This document shows positions 19,070 through 28,635 of a stretch of 64,000 bases of DNA, one piece after another. The notes under the pieces were generated by a model. The model saw only the letters and a list, made by a program, of their open reading frames with translations. It was not told where the DNA came from and ran no database searches. Made by a program: the position numbers and the translations under genes. The stretch covers positions 1,922,001 through 1,986,000 of the forward strand of contig NZ_CP048602.1 of assembly GCF_012427705.1 (NCBI RefSeq), written 5' to 3'. This DNA is from Vreelandella piezotolerans (GTDB lineage: Bacteria; Pseudomonadota; Gammaproteobacteria; Pseudomonadales; Halomonadaceae). Numbering within the stretch: position 1 is the first letter of the stretch; every line of letters begins with the position of its first letter.

Positions 19070-20659
19070 TTAATGCTCGCGGGTTGGCTGGAAACGAATG
19101 TCTGGCCAGCGCTCCTGGGTCATTTGCAGGTTGACCCGCGTCGGCGCGATGTAGGTTAGATAGCCACCACCGTCGATAGCCAAGTTGGCGCTTGCCTTAC
19201 GCTTGAACTCTTCGAGCATTTTCGCGTCGTCACAATAGACCCAGCGTGCGGTTTGCACATTGACGCCCTCGTAAAGGCAGTCGACCTTGTACTCCTCTTT
19301 CAAACGGTGGGCGACCACATCGAACTGAAGCGTACCCACGGCCCCCAGAATCAGGTCGTTGTTGTCCATCGGCATGAATACCTGCGTAGCGCCCTCTTCA
19401 GAGAGCTGCTGCAGGCCTTTTTGCAGCGCTTTCATCTTGAGAGGATCCTTTAGGCGAACCCGCTTGAAAAGCTCAGGAGCGAAATGAGGGATCCCCGTAA
19501 AGCGCATATCTTCACCGACGGTGAACGTATCGCCAATCTGAATCGTGCCGTGGTTATGTAAGCCGATGATATCGCCAGGCCACGCCTCCTCTACCTGAGA
19601 GCGGTCCGAGGCCATGAACGTCAGGGCATCGGCGATCTTGACGTCTTTACCAATGCGCACATGGCGCATTTTCATGTTCTTTTCATACTTACCCGAACAG
19701 ACGCGCAGAAACGCAATGCGGTCACGATGATTCGGATCCATATTGGCTTGAATTTTGAAGACGAAACCAGTGAATCGCTCGTCTTTCGCGGTCACTTCGC
19801 GGGTATCGGTCTCGCGAGGTTGTGGTGATGGCGCATGCTCAACGAAGCCATCCAACATTTCACGCACGCCAAAGTTACCCATGGCGGTACCAAAATAGAC
19901 CGGCGTTAGTTCACCACGACGATAGGCTTCTAAGTCGAATTCGTGAGACGCGCCGCGCACCAAATCGACCTCCATGCGAAGCTCTTCGGCTTGCTCCTCG
20001 CCCAGGATCGCGTCTACCTCAGGGTTATCCAATCCCTCAATTCGCTTATCCTCAGGAATACGGTTGCCTTGCCCTTGCGTGTAAAGATGGATGACATCAT
20101 TGTAGAGGTGATACACCCCTTTGAAATGGCGCCCCATCCCGATCGGCCACGTCATCGGCGCACACTGAATATTGAGGACCGTTTCGACCTCATCCATGAC
20201 TTCGATGGGATCGCGTATATCGCGATCCATTTTATTGATGAACGTCAGAATGGGCGTCGTGCGCAAACGACATACTTCCATCAACTTGATCGTGCGATCT
20301 TCGACGCCTTTCGCGCCGTCGATGACCATCAGCGCAGAATCCACCGCTGTCAGGGTACGATAGGTATCTTCGGAGAAATCCTCGTGACCCGGCGTATCAA
20401 GCAGATTGACGATACGGCCGCCGTAAGGAAACTGCATCACGGAGGTAGTGACCGAAATACCGCGCTCCTGCTCCATCTTCATCCAGTCGGACGTTGCGTG
20501 GCGATCATTACGTTTACTTTTCACCGACCCCGCCAGCTGAATGGCATTCCCGAACAGCAGCATCTTTTCTGTGATCGTGGTTTTGCCGGCGTCAGGGTGC
20601 GAAATAATCGCAAAAGTACGGCGCAGCTCGGCTTCGCGCGCTATTTGGGCGTCAGACAT
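19070..20659 (-). CDS. prfC: Peptide chain release factor 3 (RF3)
   Basis: RF3 is the GTPase that removes RF1/RF2 from the ribosome after peptide release. The 529-residue protein shows the G-domain motifs [10 protein letters not shown] (G1), [12 protein letters not shown] (G2), [16 protein letters not shown] (G3) and FINKMDRD (G4), followed by the beta-barrel and C-terminal domains. Its length matches E. coli RF3 (529). The ATG at 20659 gives [18 protein letters not shown] with AGAGAA upstream; the extra 16 codons of the open frame lack family similarity. It leads tatD. Confidence 0.97.
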   Translation of the reverse strand: MSDAQIAREAELRRTFAIISHPDAGKTTITEKMLLFGNAIQLAGSVKSKRNDRHATSDWMKMEQERGISVTTSVMQFPYGGRIVNLLDTPGHEDFSEDTYRTLTAVDSALMVIDGAKGVEDRTIKLMEVCRLRTTPILTFINKMDRDIRDPIEVMDEVETVLNIQCAPMTWPIGMGRHFKGVYHLYNDVIHLYTQGQGNRIPEDKRIEGLDNPEVDAILGEEQAEELRMEVDLVRGASHEFDLEAYRRGELTPVYFGTAMGNFGVREMLDGFVEHAPSPQPRETDTREVTAKDERFTGFVFKIQANMDPNHRDRIAFLRVCSGKYEKNMKMRHVRIGKDVKIADALTFMASDRSQVEEAWPGDIIGLHNHGTIQIGDTFTVGEDMRFTGIPHFAPELFKRVRLKDPLKMKALQKGLQQLSEEGATQVFMPMDNNDLILGAVGTLQFDVVAHRLKEEYKVDCLYEGVNVQTARWVYCDDAKMLEEFKRKASANLAIDGGGYLTYIAPTRVNLQMTQERWPDIRFQPTREH

Positions 20660-20783
20660 GGAGTTCTCTAAGAAGGTGCAACGTGATGACTTAAAACTTG
20701 GCGCCAAATCCTCGACGCAATAGGCCTATGGTAACGCAAGTCGCCTACAACGGCATACCACCACGTGAGTAACGTCCAGTGCA

Positions 20784-20811
20784 CAAAAAAACGCCGACAG
20801 TGTCGGCGTTT
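20784..20811 (-). terminator. Rho-independent terminator of the YjfB-like gene
   Basis: A ten-base-pair stem around ACGCCGAC with a three-base loop is followed on the minus strand by a run of seven T. It ends the short upstream gene and separates it from prfC. Confidence 0.85.
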
Positions 20812-20847
20812 GGGTCTATTGAGGCAAGCACTCAACAAGAGCAAGCG

Positions 20848-21057
20848 TTAGGCGTAGGTATTCACTTGGGTGCCCACGCTACCCTCTTGAGCAAGGTTCG
20901 GCTGAGCACCGGTGTCAGCAGAGGCCAACACTTCAGTGATTTGCTCAGCTTGAACGTCCAGAGCCTCGCGGAACATTTGCATTTGCGCTTGCTCAGCGGT
21001 TTGCGCCTGATTCATGTACAGCGCTGTGCTGACGGCATTACTTGCAGCTACATCCAT
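20848..21057 (-). CDS. YjfB-family putative motility protein
   Basis: A 69-residue protein beginning MDVAASNAVSTALYMNQAQ and continuing with a helical, Gln- and Met-rich stretch (TAEQAQMQMFREALDVQAEQI) resembles the small YjfB-like 'putative motility protein' family found near flagellar genes. The family's role is not established. The ATG at 21057 has GAGG six bases upstream. No flagellar genes are in this window, so it is an isolated gene with its own terminator between prfC and the DadA-like gene. Confidence 0.68.
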   Translation of the reverse strand: MDVAASNAVSTALYMNQAQTAEQAQMQMFREALDVQAEQITEVLASADTGAQPNLAQEGSVGTQVNTYA

Positions 21058-21159
21058 ACTACACCTCGCTCCTATAGATGACATTCATAGCCTAGCAAAC
21101 CCAAACCGACGGAGCCATGTTTCTCCCGCGTGATTATGTAAAGACGTGCGACAAGGCGT

Positions 21160-22401
21160 TTAAAAGCGATCCGCACGGAAGGGGCTCATATCGATGGCCG
21201 TTGGTTTATTTTCCATCATATCCGCTAGTAATTGGCCAGTCGCAGGTCCCAGAGTAAATCCTTGGTGGCCATGGCCAAACGCAAGCCAAAGGCCGGGATG
21301 GCGCGGTGCTGGGCCAATGACGGGTTTCATGTCCGGCAGGCATGGACGAGCCCCTTTCCATGCCGCACTGTCCTTGCGTTCCCCAAGTGGAAAGATCGAG
21401 CGCGCGACTTTCTCAGCAGCGCCCAACTGCTCTTCATCGGCAGGGGATTCAAGACGGTCCAGCTCCGCGCCAGTGGTCAAGCGCACTCCCGCATTCATAG
21501 GTGCCAGCAAATAACCAACTTCGGCATCCATCAACCAGTAATTCAGCTTCGCTTCTGGCTGAGTCGCATAGTGCATGTGGTAGCCGCGCTTTACGAACGT
21601 TGGGAAATGGTAGCCCAGCGGCTTCATCCACTGGCCCGCCCACGGCCCCAAGGCCATGACGACTTGATCTACCTCTAACGACGCTGCGTTGGTCGTTACG
21701 GTCCAGCGCTCACCGTGCTGGGTGACGCCGGTAATATCGGCCTGTAACAACTCCCCACCCATGGCCTCGAATGACGTCGCATACGCCGCCACCAGGCCAC
21801 CGGGGTCAGCAACGGTCCAGGGGTCGAGCCAGTGAATGGCACCAATAATGTCATCACCAAGCTGCGGTTCTTTAACGCTTAACGCAGCGCGGTCGAGCAC
21901 AGCAAATTCGACGCCATAGAGTTCGCGGGCCTCTTCAGCTTCTTGAATGCGTTTATCGAGCTTCGCTTGAGTGCGATATATCTCCAACCAGCCCTCCTTA
22001 CGCACCAAATGATCGGCCTTTGCCGCTTCGATCATCGGGCCATGGGCGTTTAGGCAAAGCTGAATCAGTGAAGCGTACTCGGGCACGATTTTTTTATAAA
22101 GCCGAGATGAGGAGTGGTGCCAGTAGCTCAGCAGCGGTGAAGCGGCATTGACCATTCCGGCGGGCCGGTAACGGATATCGACACGACGATTAGGCAACAC
22201 GCTAAGGATGGTCTTCATATCGCGAGGAAACGGATAGGGCCGAACCGCCTCTCGCTGAATGATGCCCGCGTTACCAAACGAGGTTTCTCGGCCAGGTTGG
22301 CGACGATCGACCAGCGTGACTTGATGGCCACGTTTCTGCAGCTGCCAAGCAATACTGACCCCTACCATGCCTGCCCCCAACACCACCGTTTGACGCGCCA
22401 T
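21160..22401 (-). CDS. DadA-like FAD-dependent D-amino-acid dehydrogenase
   Basis: The 413-residue protein is a DAO-fold flavoprotein. The N-terminal dinucleotide-binding motif is VVLGAGMVGVSIAWQLQKRG, followed by SFGNAGIIQ, and the C-terminal block GLWLAFGHGHQGFTLGPATG closes the FAD site. This is the layout of DadA (small subunit of D-amino-acid dehydrogenase), which oxidises D-amino acids and passes electrons to the respiratory chain. Substrate range in this subfamily is broad (glycine, proline derivatives), so the exact substrate is open. No racemase or regulator gene is adjacent. Confidence 0.85.
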   Translation of the reverse strand: MARQTVVLGAGMVGVSIAWQLQKRGHQVTLVDRRQPGRETSFGNAGIIQREAVRPYPFPRDMKTILSVLPNRRVDIRYRPAGMVNAASPLLSYWHHSSSRLYKKIVPEYASLIQLCLNAHGPMIEAAKADHLVRKEGWLEIYRTQAKLDKRIQEAEEARELYGVEFAVLDRAALSVKEPQLGDDIIGAIHWLDPWTVADPGGLVAAYATSFEAMGGELLQADITGVTQHGERWTVTTNAASLEVDQVVMALGPWAGQWMKPLGYHFPTFVKRGYHMHYATQPEAKLNYWLMDAEVGYLLAPMNAGVRLTTGAELDRLESPADEEQLGAAEKVARSIFPLGERKDSAAWKGARPCLPDMKPVIGPAPRHPGLWLAFGHGHQGFTLGPATGQLLADMMENKPTAIDMSPFRADRF

Positions 22402-22580
22402 TTTGATGCACTCCTTTCTATCTGGATATTGTTCAGACTCATACTGTGAGCAGCATGGTTAACATATTGAAAAATATCACCAATCAAACCGCATTTGCAC
22501 AGTCATAAAAACTGTTTTATCTATCATTTTTAGTCATTTATCACGCTTAAAGCGCAATAAAGGATGACTTCACTATCTGC

Positions 22581-22595
22581 GGCACAACAATTGCT
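22581..22595 (+). promoter_or_regulatory. Sigma-54 (RpoN) promoter match upstream of the ammonium channel fusion
   Basis: The sequence GGCAC-AACAA-TTGCT has the -24 GG and -12 GC of the consensus TGGCAC-N5-TTGCW with exact spacing; only the first T is C. It lies 141 bases before the ATG at 22736. The rest of the 334-base gap (22402-22735) is AT-rich and holds no other gene; I see no clear NtrC palindrome. Confidence 0.65.
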
Positions 22596-22735
22596 TCATT
22601 ACCATTAACACTACCTGAGCCACTCCATCGTTATGGACACTTTTAGGCTGGACGCTGCGTTCATGAGAAGCAACTCGACATTCTTTGCACCCCCTTCATG
22701 TCTGCGATGCACCAAAACAGTACAAGGAAAACACC

Positions 22736-25700
22736 ATGGCCGATAGCTTCGACTCCACCTTGATCGACACGCTTTGGGTGCTATGGGCGGCAGCGCTCGT
22801 CTTCGTCATGCAAGCAGGTTTTCTCTGTTTGGAAGCGGGCACTACGCGCACGAAAAACGCCATCAACGTAGCAATGAAGAACTTGGCGGATTTTGCTATT
22901 GCCGTTAGCGTTTTCTGGCTAGCCGGTTTCGGCATGATGTTTGGCATTTCGCAAATGGGATGGCTAGGCAGCTCCCTGTTTGGCTGGCAATTGGAACCTA
23001 CCAACGCATGGCTCATGACGGTCTTCGTCTTTCAGGCCATGTTTTGCGCCACGGCCGCTACCATCGTTGCAGGCGCCGTTGCCGAGCGCATGCCCTTCCT
23101 TGGCTATTTATGGACCGCCTTTTGGATTGCCCTATTGATTTACCCGGTGTTCGGCCACTGGGCCTGGGGCGGCTTACTGGGAGGCATGCCTGGCTGGTTG
23201 GCCACACTTGGCTTCATCGACTTTGCCGGGGCGACCGTGGTGCACAGTGTTGGCGGCTGGGTAGCCCTCGCAGCCGTAATCGTCATTGGTCCGCGCCAAG
23301 GGCGCTTTCAGATCGATCATCCCCCCACCGCGTTTCCAGCGGGGAACTTGCCGCTGGCAATGCTGGGGGCGCTCTTCATGATACTGGGTTGGTTTGGATT
23401 TAACGGTGGTAGCACACTCGCGCTGAATAGCTCCGTGCCTGGGATTATCGCCAACACCATGCTGGGTGCCGTAGGCGGCATTTTATCGGCCCTGCTGGTG
23501 GGCTGGCGGGTGCGCCGCTACGCCGATGTCATGTATGCCATCAACGGGGCCATCGCTGGTCTGGTGGCCGTCACGGCAGGTGCTCATGCGCTGTCACTCC
23601 ATGCCGCCTTTTTACTGGGTAGCGTAAGCGGCGTGCTGATGGTACTGGCCAGCGAATGGCTGCTGAAAAAGCGTATCGATGATGCAGTAGGCGCCATCCC
23701 CGCTCATTTGGTTAGCGGTGTGTGGGGCACCCTCGCCCTTCCTTGGTTCGCGGACATGAGCAGACTCGGCAACGATGTTAGCCGCATGGAGCAATTTGGG
23801 ACTCAACTACTCGGCGTGTTGACCTGCGGCCTTTGGAGTTTTGGCATGGCCTGGATGCTGTTTCGCATCACACGTCGCTTTCTTCCTCTGCGGGTCTCTG
23901 AGGACGCGGAAAAAATGGGGCTCAACCTCGCCGAGCATGGCGCCAAGAACGAACTCCACCAACTCCTCGAGCATATGCGCCAGCATGAAAGGCAGGGCGA
24001 TATGCGCCAGCGGATCGAAGCGGACCCGTTCACCGAAGTAGGCGAAATCGCCGCTAGTTACAACCGTGTATCAGCGGCGCTGGAACGCGCAGTGGGACAT
24101 ACGCAGGTCATGCTGCGCAACCTGCGCGATGGTGTCATTACTTGGCAAGCCGATGGAACACTGACGGGACTGAATCCCGGCGCAGAAGCACTGTTCGACG
24201 TGGACGCCGAACAGCTGGTTGGTCGTCCGGTGACCACGCTGCTTCCCCATACCCCCCTCGCCCCTGGCGCTAAGCATGAAATCAAGCTTCGACTGGAGGA
24301 CCAGCAAGTGCGTTACTTGGAACTCCAAATAAGTGAAGGTGCTATCGGCTCGGCTTCAGAGTGTTCTGGCATGGTGCGCGACATCACCGAGCGCAAGCAG
24401 CTTCAGGAGCAGTTGAATAGAGAGCGAGACTTGGCCCGTACCACGCTAGCGTCCATTGGCGACGGCGTGATCACCTGTGATGCCAGCGGTAACATTACCT
24501 TTATCAATGGTGAGGCCGAACGGCTAACAGGGTGGACGCTCACCGAAGCGACGAACAAACCGATTCACACCGTTTATCAGCTTCGCGACGAGCTGAGCGA
24601 CGAGCCCATCAGCAATCCCGCGCGACAGGTATTGACCCAACATCGTGCGGTGCATTTCAGCGAGCATTGCCAGCTACTGCACCATAGCGGCAAACGCGTG
24701 CCCATTCAGCACAGCGCTGCCCCGATTCGTTCGAGGGGTGGCCTGACTCTTGGTGCCGTGGTGGTGTTTCAAGACGTTAGTTTGACCCGACAACTTTCGG
24801 AACAGCTCAGCTACCAGGCGACCCATGACAATCTGACAGGGCTCCTCAATCGGCGAGCCTTCGAGACGCTGATGACCAAACTGCTCACCCAGGAGGAGAA
24901 GCACCACCACGTGCTCTGCTATCTCGATCTGGATCAATTCAAGATCGTCAACGATACCTGCGGACACCTGGCGGGGGATGAGCTTTTGCGACAGATAGCG
25001 TTAAAACTGAAAGCACACGTTCGGGATAGCGATACGGTTGCTCGTCTAGGCGGGGACGAATTTGCGCTCGTCTTGACTCACTGCCCGATGAAGAAGGCCA
25101 ATATCATCTGTGAAGCGATTCGTCGCGATATCGAACATTTTCGCTTTGCATGGCAAGGCCACACCTTTGGCATTGGCGTTAGCATCGGCTTGGTCGCGAT
25201 GACGCCCGAGCACGCCATGCGTCTGTCGGACATACTCCACGCCGCCGATGCTGCGTGCTATACCGCCAAGGAAGCGGGTCGAAATCGTCTTCATTGCTAC
25301 CAACCGGACGATCATCTGCTACTAGAGCGTCATGGAGAGTTGCAGTGGGTTCAGCGGCTGCAAAATGCCTTGGATAACGATACATTTCGCTTGTTCGCAC
25401 AGCCTATTACCGCGGTTAACGGTCATCACTCAGGCTATCGAGAGATCTTGCTGCGCTTGGAGGAGAACGGCACACTGATCGCTCCTGGCAGCTTTCTACC
25501 TGCCGCTGAACGCTATCACTTCATGCCCCGCATCGATCGCTGGGTGGTGCGCAATACGCTCGCCTGGCTGAGTGACCGCCATCGCTGCGCTGAGGGAGAT
25601 ACCATTGGCCAGTGGGGGATCAATTTATCGGGGGACTCCCTATCAGACAGCGATTTTTGTCAGGAGCTGATACAGCACGTGCGTGGTGCCAGTCTGCCTG

Positions 25701-26113
25701 ACGGCACCCTATGTTTCGAAATTACCGAAAGCGCTGCGATTGCACAGCTCTCCAAGGTGAGCGAACTGATTCAGTCGCTCAAATCTCTAGGCTGCCGATT
25801 TGCCCTCGATGACTTCGGCACCGGTCTCTCTTCTTTTAGCTACTTGAAGCAACTCTCCGTCGACTACCTCAAAATCGATGGCAGCTTCATCCGCAATATT
25901 CATACCGATCCTATCGATCGCGCGATGGTAGAAGCCATTCATGCGGTTGGGAAAGCTCTGCACATCGACACGGTAGCCGAATACGTCGAACATCAATCGA
26001 CATTGGACACGCTGCGTTCACTGGGAATCGATTACGCGCAGGGGTATTTACTGGGTCAACCGGAGCCCATCACCGTGACAGCGGAGGGACGGATAAAAGT
26101 CATGCCGAGATAA
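22736..26113 (+). CDS. Ammonium channel (Amt) fused to HAMP-like, PAS-PAS, GGDEF and EAL domains
   Basis: The 1125-residue protein joins an Amt/Rh channel to a c-di-GMP module. Residues about 5-400 form the 11-helix channel. DFAGATVVH supplies the family's aspartate and first pore histidine, FGFNGGS is the Amt signature, and IPAHLVSGVWG supplies the second pore histidine. A HAMP-like linker (DPFTEVGEIAASYNRV) and two PAS domains follow (about 455-555 and 560-685). The cyclase domain has an intact GGDEF motif (about 772) with an RDSD inhibitory site five residues before it. The phosphodiesterase domain has E in REILLRL (EIL instead of EAL), LDDFGTG and YLKIDG, so both enzymes look intact. I infer that ammonium transport or occupancy is read into c-di-GMP level. 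The ATG at 22736 follows AAGGAAAACACC. Confidence 0.9.
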   Translation: MADSFDSTLIDTLWVLWAAALVFVMQAGFLCLEAGTTRTKNAINVAMKNLADFAIAVSVFWLAGFGMMFGISQMGWLGSSLFGWQLEPTNAWLMTVFVFQAMFCATAATIVAGAVAERMPFLGYLWTAFWIALLIYPVFGHWAWGGLLGGMPGWLATLGFIDFAGATVVHSVGGWVALAAVIVIGPRQGRFQIDHPPTAFPAGNLPLAMLGALFMILGWFGFNGGSTLALNSSVPGIIANTMLGAVGGILSALLVGWRVRRYADVMYAINGAIAGLVAVTAGAHALSLHAAFLLGSVSGVLMVLASEWLLKKRIDDAVGAIPAHLVSGVWGTLALPWFADMSRLGNDVSRMEQFGTQLLGVLTCGLWSFGMAWMLFRITRRFLPLRVSEDAEKMGLNLAEHGAKNELHQLLEHMRQHERQGDMRQRIEADPFTEVGEIAASYNRVSAALERAVGHTQVMLRNLRDGVITWQADGTLTGLNPGAEALFDVDAEQLVGRPVTTLLPHTPLAPGAKHEIKLRLEDQQVRYLELQISEGAIGSASECSGMVRDITERKQLQEQLNRERDLARTTLASIGDGVITCDASGNITFINGEAERLTGWTLTEATNKPIHTVYQLRDELSDEPISNPARQVLTQHRAVHFSEHCQLLHHSGKRVPIQHSAAPIRSRGGLTLGAVVVFQDVSLTRQLSEQLSYQATHDNLTGLLNRRAFETLMTKLLTQEEKHHHVLCYLDLDQFKIVNDTCGHLAGDELLRQIALKLKAHVRDSDTVARLGGDEFALVLTHCPMKKANIICEAIRRDIEHFRFAWQGHTFGIGVSIGLVAMTPEHAMRLSDILHAADAACYTAKEAGRNRLHCYQPDDHLLLERHGELQWVQRLQNALDNDTFRLFAQPITAVNGHHSGYREILLRLEENGTLIAPGSFLPAAERYHFMPRIDRWVVRNTLAWLSDRHRCAEGDTIGQWGINLSGDSLSDSDFCQELIQHVRGASLPDGTLCFEITESAAIAQLSKVSELIQSLKSLGCRFALDDFGTGLSSFSYLKQLSVDYLKIDGSFIRNIHTDPIDRAMVEAIHAVGKALHIDTVAEYVEHQSTLDTLRSLGIDYAQGYLLGQPEPITVTAEGRIKVMPR

Positions 26114-26205
26114 ACAAAACGGCCGAACAAATAAGAAGAAGCACAAAAAGGAAGGAGAAGAAAAGAGGGAAAATATGAGAGGCAAGAAAACAGCGATCAG
26201 GTTAA

Positions 26206-26281
26206 TGGGGTGGATGATGGGGATCGAACCCACGACCACCGGAGCCACAATCCGGGGCTCTACCACTGAGCTACATCCACC
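26206..26281 (-). tRNA. tRNA-His (GTG), copy 1
   Basis: The minus strand folds into a complete cloverleaf with the extra 5' G (position -1) typical of tRNA-His, anticodon GTG, a TTCGATCC T-loop and an encoded CCA. It is identical over its full length to the second copy 32 bases upstream and is the last gene of the Pro-Arg-His-His operon. Confidence 0.96.
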
Positions 26282-26313
26282 ACAACCTGTAAAACAATAC
26301 GCTTGTTCGTCAA

Positions 26314-26389
26314 TGGGGTGGATGATGGGGATCGAACCCACGACCACCGGAGCCACAATCCGGGGCTCTACCACTGAGCTACATCCACC
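26314..26389 (-). tRNA. tRNA-His (GTG), copy 2
   Basis: Same 76 bases as copy 1: 5' extra G, anticodon GTG and encoded CCA. The perfect identity and close spacing point to a recent tandem duplication or ongoing gene conversion. Confidence 0.96.
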
Positions 26390-26449
26390 ACTGACGAAAG
26401 CGCGCTTGATAACATCCGACTGGAAAACAAACACGGATACGTATTTGAT

Positions 26450-26526
26450 TGGCACGCCCAGCAGGACTCGAACCCGCAACCTACGGCTTAGAAGGCCGTT
26501 GCTCTATCCGGTTGAGCTATGGGCGC
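26450..26526 (-). tRNA. tRNA-Arg (TCT)
   Basis: The minus strand gives a 77-base cloverleaf: acceptor GCGCCCA paired with TGGGCGT (one wobble pair), anticodon loop CTTCTAA with anticodon TCT, T-loop GGTTCGAGTCC and encoded CCA. It is the second gene of the tRNA operon and reads AGA codons. Confidence 0.96.
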
Positions 26527-26612
26527 ACATGATGTATCCAAAGAATACGGATGAGCACTTGACCACAACCAAAATTTGGAGAAGCAGATTAACACCTTCC
26601 GTTTTAGGCAAG

Positions 26613-26689
26613 TGGTCGGGATGGAGGGATTCGAACCCCCGACATCCTGCTCCCAAAGCAGGCGCGCTACCAGACTGCGCTACATCCCG
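26613..26689 (-). tRNA. tRNA-Pro (TGG)
   Basis: The minus strand gives a 77-base cloverleaf with acceptor CGGGATG/CATCCCG, anticodon loop TTTGGGA (anticodon TGG), T-loop GGTTCGAATCC and encoded CCA. It is the first gene of the operon, just downstream of a strong promoter. Confidence 0.96.
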
Positions 26690-26736
26690 ATTGCTTGCTT
26701 TAGACGCTGCTGCGTGTCCCGTCTCAAGCGAGGCAT

Positions 26737-26764
26737 ATATTACTATTTCTGATTTTAAAGTCAA
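26737..26764 (-). promoter_or_regulatory. Sigma-70 promoter of the tRNA operon
   Basis: On the minus strand TTGACT (-35, 26764-26759) is 16 bases from TAATAT (-10, 26742-26737). A GC-rich discriminator (GCCTCGC) follows, as in stringently controlled stable-RNA promoters. It lies about 48 bases before tRNA-Pro. Confidence 0.6.
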
Positions 26765-26898
26765 CACTTAAAGTGATTGATTCGCTGGGCGCTTTGCCTT
26801 GATGTCCTACCATGCGAAAATCGCCTTCTCTTTAAAACGCGCCTTGTCGTCGGCGCTTGTCATTGCTTCGCTTTTAAACCGCATAGGGATCTCATTAC

Positions 26899-27759
26899 AT
26901 GACCGCCCAACTCATCGATGGTAAAGCCATCGCCGCTAATGTCCGTCAACGCGTGGCCGATCTCATCGCGGCGCGCCAGCAAGCGGGCGCTCGCGCTCCC
27001 GGACTAGCCGTTGTCGTGGTCGGCGAGGACCCCGCCTCTCATGTTTACGTCAACAACAAGCACCGTGCCTGCGAACAGGCAGGCATCCTCTCTTTTCAAC
27101 ATGCGCTACCTGCCGACACCTCGCAAGAAGCGCTCGAGACGCTGGTGGACCAATTAAACGCTGATCCCACTGTCGATGGCATCCTGGTTCAGTTACCGTT
27201 GCCAGCCCATTTGGATGCTCGACCCATTCTCGAACGTATACGCCCAGATAAAGATGTCGACGGCTTCCACCCCTACAACTTGGGTCGACTGGCTCAGCGA
27301 CTCCCTTCGCTACGCCCCTGCACGCCCAAAGGGATCATGACCATGCTGGCCCAAAGCGGTGTCGAAGTGCGCGGACTCGATGCCACCATCGTAGGCGCTT
27401 CCAATATCGTTGGTCGCCCCATGGCGTTGGAACTCATGTTGGCGGGCTGTACCACGACGGTATGTCACCGCTTTACACAAGATTTGGCCAGTCACGTCAG
27501 CCGCGCTGACTTGGTCGTCGTCGCCGTGGGCAAACCAGGTATCGTCAAGGGTGAGTGGATCAAACCGGGTGCAGTGGTCATCGATGTAGGTATCAATCGC
27601 CAGGCAGATGGCACTCTCGTAGGTGATGTAGATTTTACCGCCGCTGCCGAGCGCGCTAGTCACATCACGCCTGTTCCGGGGGGGGTGGGCCCCATGACGG
27701 TCGCCACACTGTTAGAGAACACGTTAGAAGCGGCTGAACGCCACGACCAGCAATCGTAA
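26899..27759 (+). CDS. folD: FolD, methylene-tetrahydrofolate dehydrogenase/cyclohydrolase
   Basis: FolD interconverts 5,10-methylene-, methenyl- and 10-formyl-tetrahydrofolate with NADP. The 286-residue protein has the catalytic lysine/tyrosine motif [16 protein letters not shown] (about residues 50-65), the family signature [10 protein letters not shown], and the Rossmann segment [13 protein letters not shown], here [31 protein letters not shown] is near the end. Length matches (about 285). The gene lies 50 bases before mtnN on the same strand. It links functionally to the glycine cleavage genes 12 kb away, which produce methylene-tetrahydrofolate. Confidence 0.97.
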   Translation: MTAQLIDGKAIAANVRQRVADLIAARQQAGARAPGLAVVVVGEDPASHVYVNNKHRACEQAGILSFQHALPADTSQEALETLVDQLNADPTVDGILVQLPLPAHLDARPILERIRPDKDVDGFHPYNLGRLAQRLPSLRPCTPKGIMTMLAQSGVEVRGLDATIVGASNIVGRPMALELMLAGCTTTVCHRFTQDLASHVSRADLVVVAVGKPGIVKGEWIKPGAVVIDVGINRQADGTLVGDVDFTAAAERASHITPVPGGVGPMTVATLLENTLEAAERHDQQS

Positions 27760-27809
27760 AGACCGAATGCCCTTCGATTGTACTCAACGCATCAGGACGG
27801 AGAATACCC

Positions 27810-28517
27810 GTGCAACGCATTGGAATTATTGGCGCTATGGCGCAGGAAGTGAGCATCTTAGCGGGACAGCTCGAAAACGCTGAACGCTACGAACACGCCG
27901 GTTTCGTCTTTCATACCGGCACGCGCCATGGCCTAGAGATCGTCATTTTGCAATCGGGTATCGGCAAAGTGAACGCAGCGGTAGGCACGGCCATTTTACT
28001 CGAGCGTCACCAGCCGGATGCCATTATCAATACGGGCTCAGCAGGCGGTTTTGCCACCGATTTGGCCATTGGTGATGTGGTCATTTCCGATGAGCTTCGC
28101 CATCACGATGTCGATGCCGTCGTCTTTGGCTACGAATTAGGCCAGGTGCCCGGCATGCCCGCCGCTTACCCTGCGGATAAGCGCCTACGCGAGATCGCTC
28201 GTGGCGCCATTGCCGCTCTGGGAGAAGTCAACGTGCGTGAAGGGATGATTGCTACAGGCGACGCGTTCATGGCCGATCCAGATCGAGTAGCCGCCACACG
28301 CGCTCAATTCCCCTCCATGCTTGCCGTCGAGATGGAAGGCGCGGCCATTGCCCAAACGTGCTACCTCTATGACTGCCCTTTCGTGGTCATTCGCGCCCTC
28401 TCCGACATCCCCGGCAGCGGCGACAATCACCTCTCTTTCGAGCAGTTTCTCGATACCGCGGCCGACCACTCTTCGCGCATGGTCGATCAAATGCTGTTGA
28501 CATTAGGACAGCAGTAA
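27810..28517 (+). CDS. mtnN: 5'-Methylthioadenosine/S-adenosylhomocysteine nucleosidase
   Basis: MtnN cleaves adenine from 5'-methylthioadenosine and S-adenosylhomocysteine and so controls recycling of SAM by-products. The 235-residue protein shows IGIIGAMAQEV at the start, INTGSAGGFATDLAIGDVV, the substrate-binding VEMEGAAIAQTCY (glutamate/methionine of the ribose site) and the catalytic aspartate in VIRALSDIPGSGD. The GTG start at 27810 has GGACGGAG upstream at a good distance. A bidirectional terminator follows. Confidence 0.95.
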   Translation: MQRIGIIGAMAQEVSILAGQLENAERYEHAGFVFHTGTRHGLEIVILQSGIGKVNAAVGTAILLERHQPDAIINTGSAGGFATDLAIGDVVISDELRHHDVDAVVFGYELGQVPGMPAAYPADKRLREIARGAIAALGEVNVREGMIATGDAFMADPDRVAATRAQFPSMLAVEMEGAAIAQTCYLYDCPFVVIRALSDIPGSGDNHLSFEQFLDTAADHSSRMVDQMLLTLGQQ

Positions 28518-28550
28518 ACCCGGCTCATATTCGTCGCTCGCCCATGCATA

Positions 28551-28581
28551 AAAAAACGGAGCCACCCAGGCTCCGTTTTCC
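28551..28581. terminator. Bidirectional terminator between mtnN and pyrC
   Basis: AAAACGGAGCC and GGCTCCGTTTT form an 11-bp stem with loop ACCCA, flanked by A-run on one side and T-run on the other. It can serve both convergent genes. Confidence 0.85.
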
Positions 28582-28635
28582 ATTGAAAGTGCTTTGTTAA
28601 GAGCACTTTATGTGAGCACTTATGCTACTTAGCCG

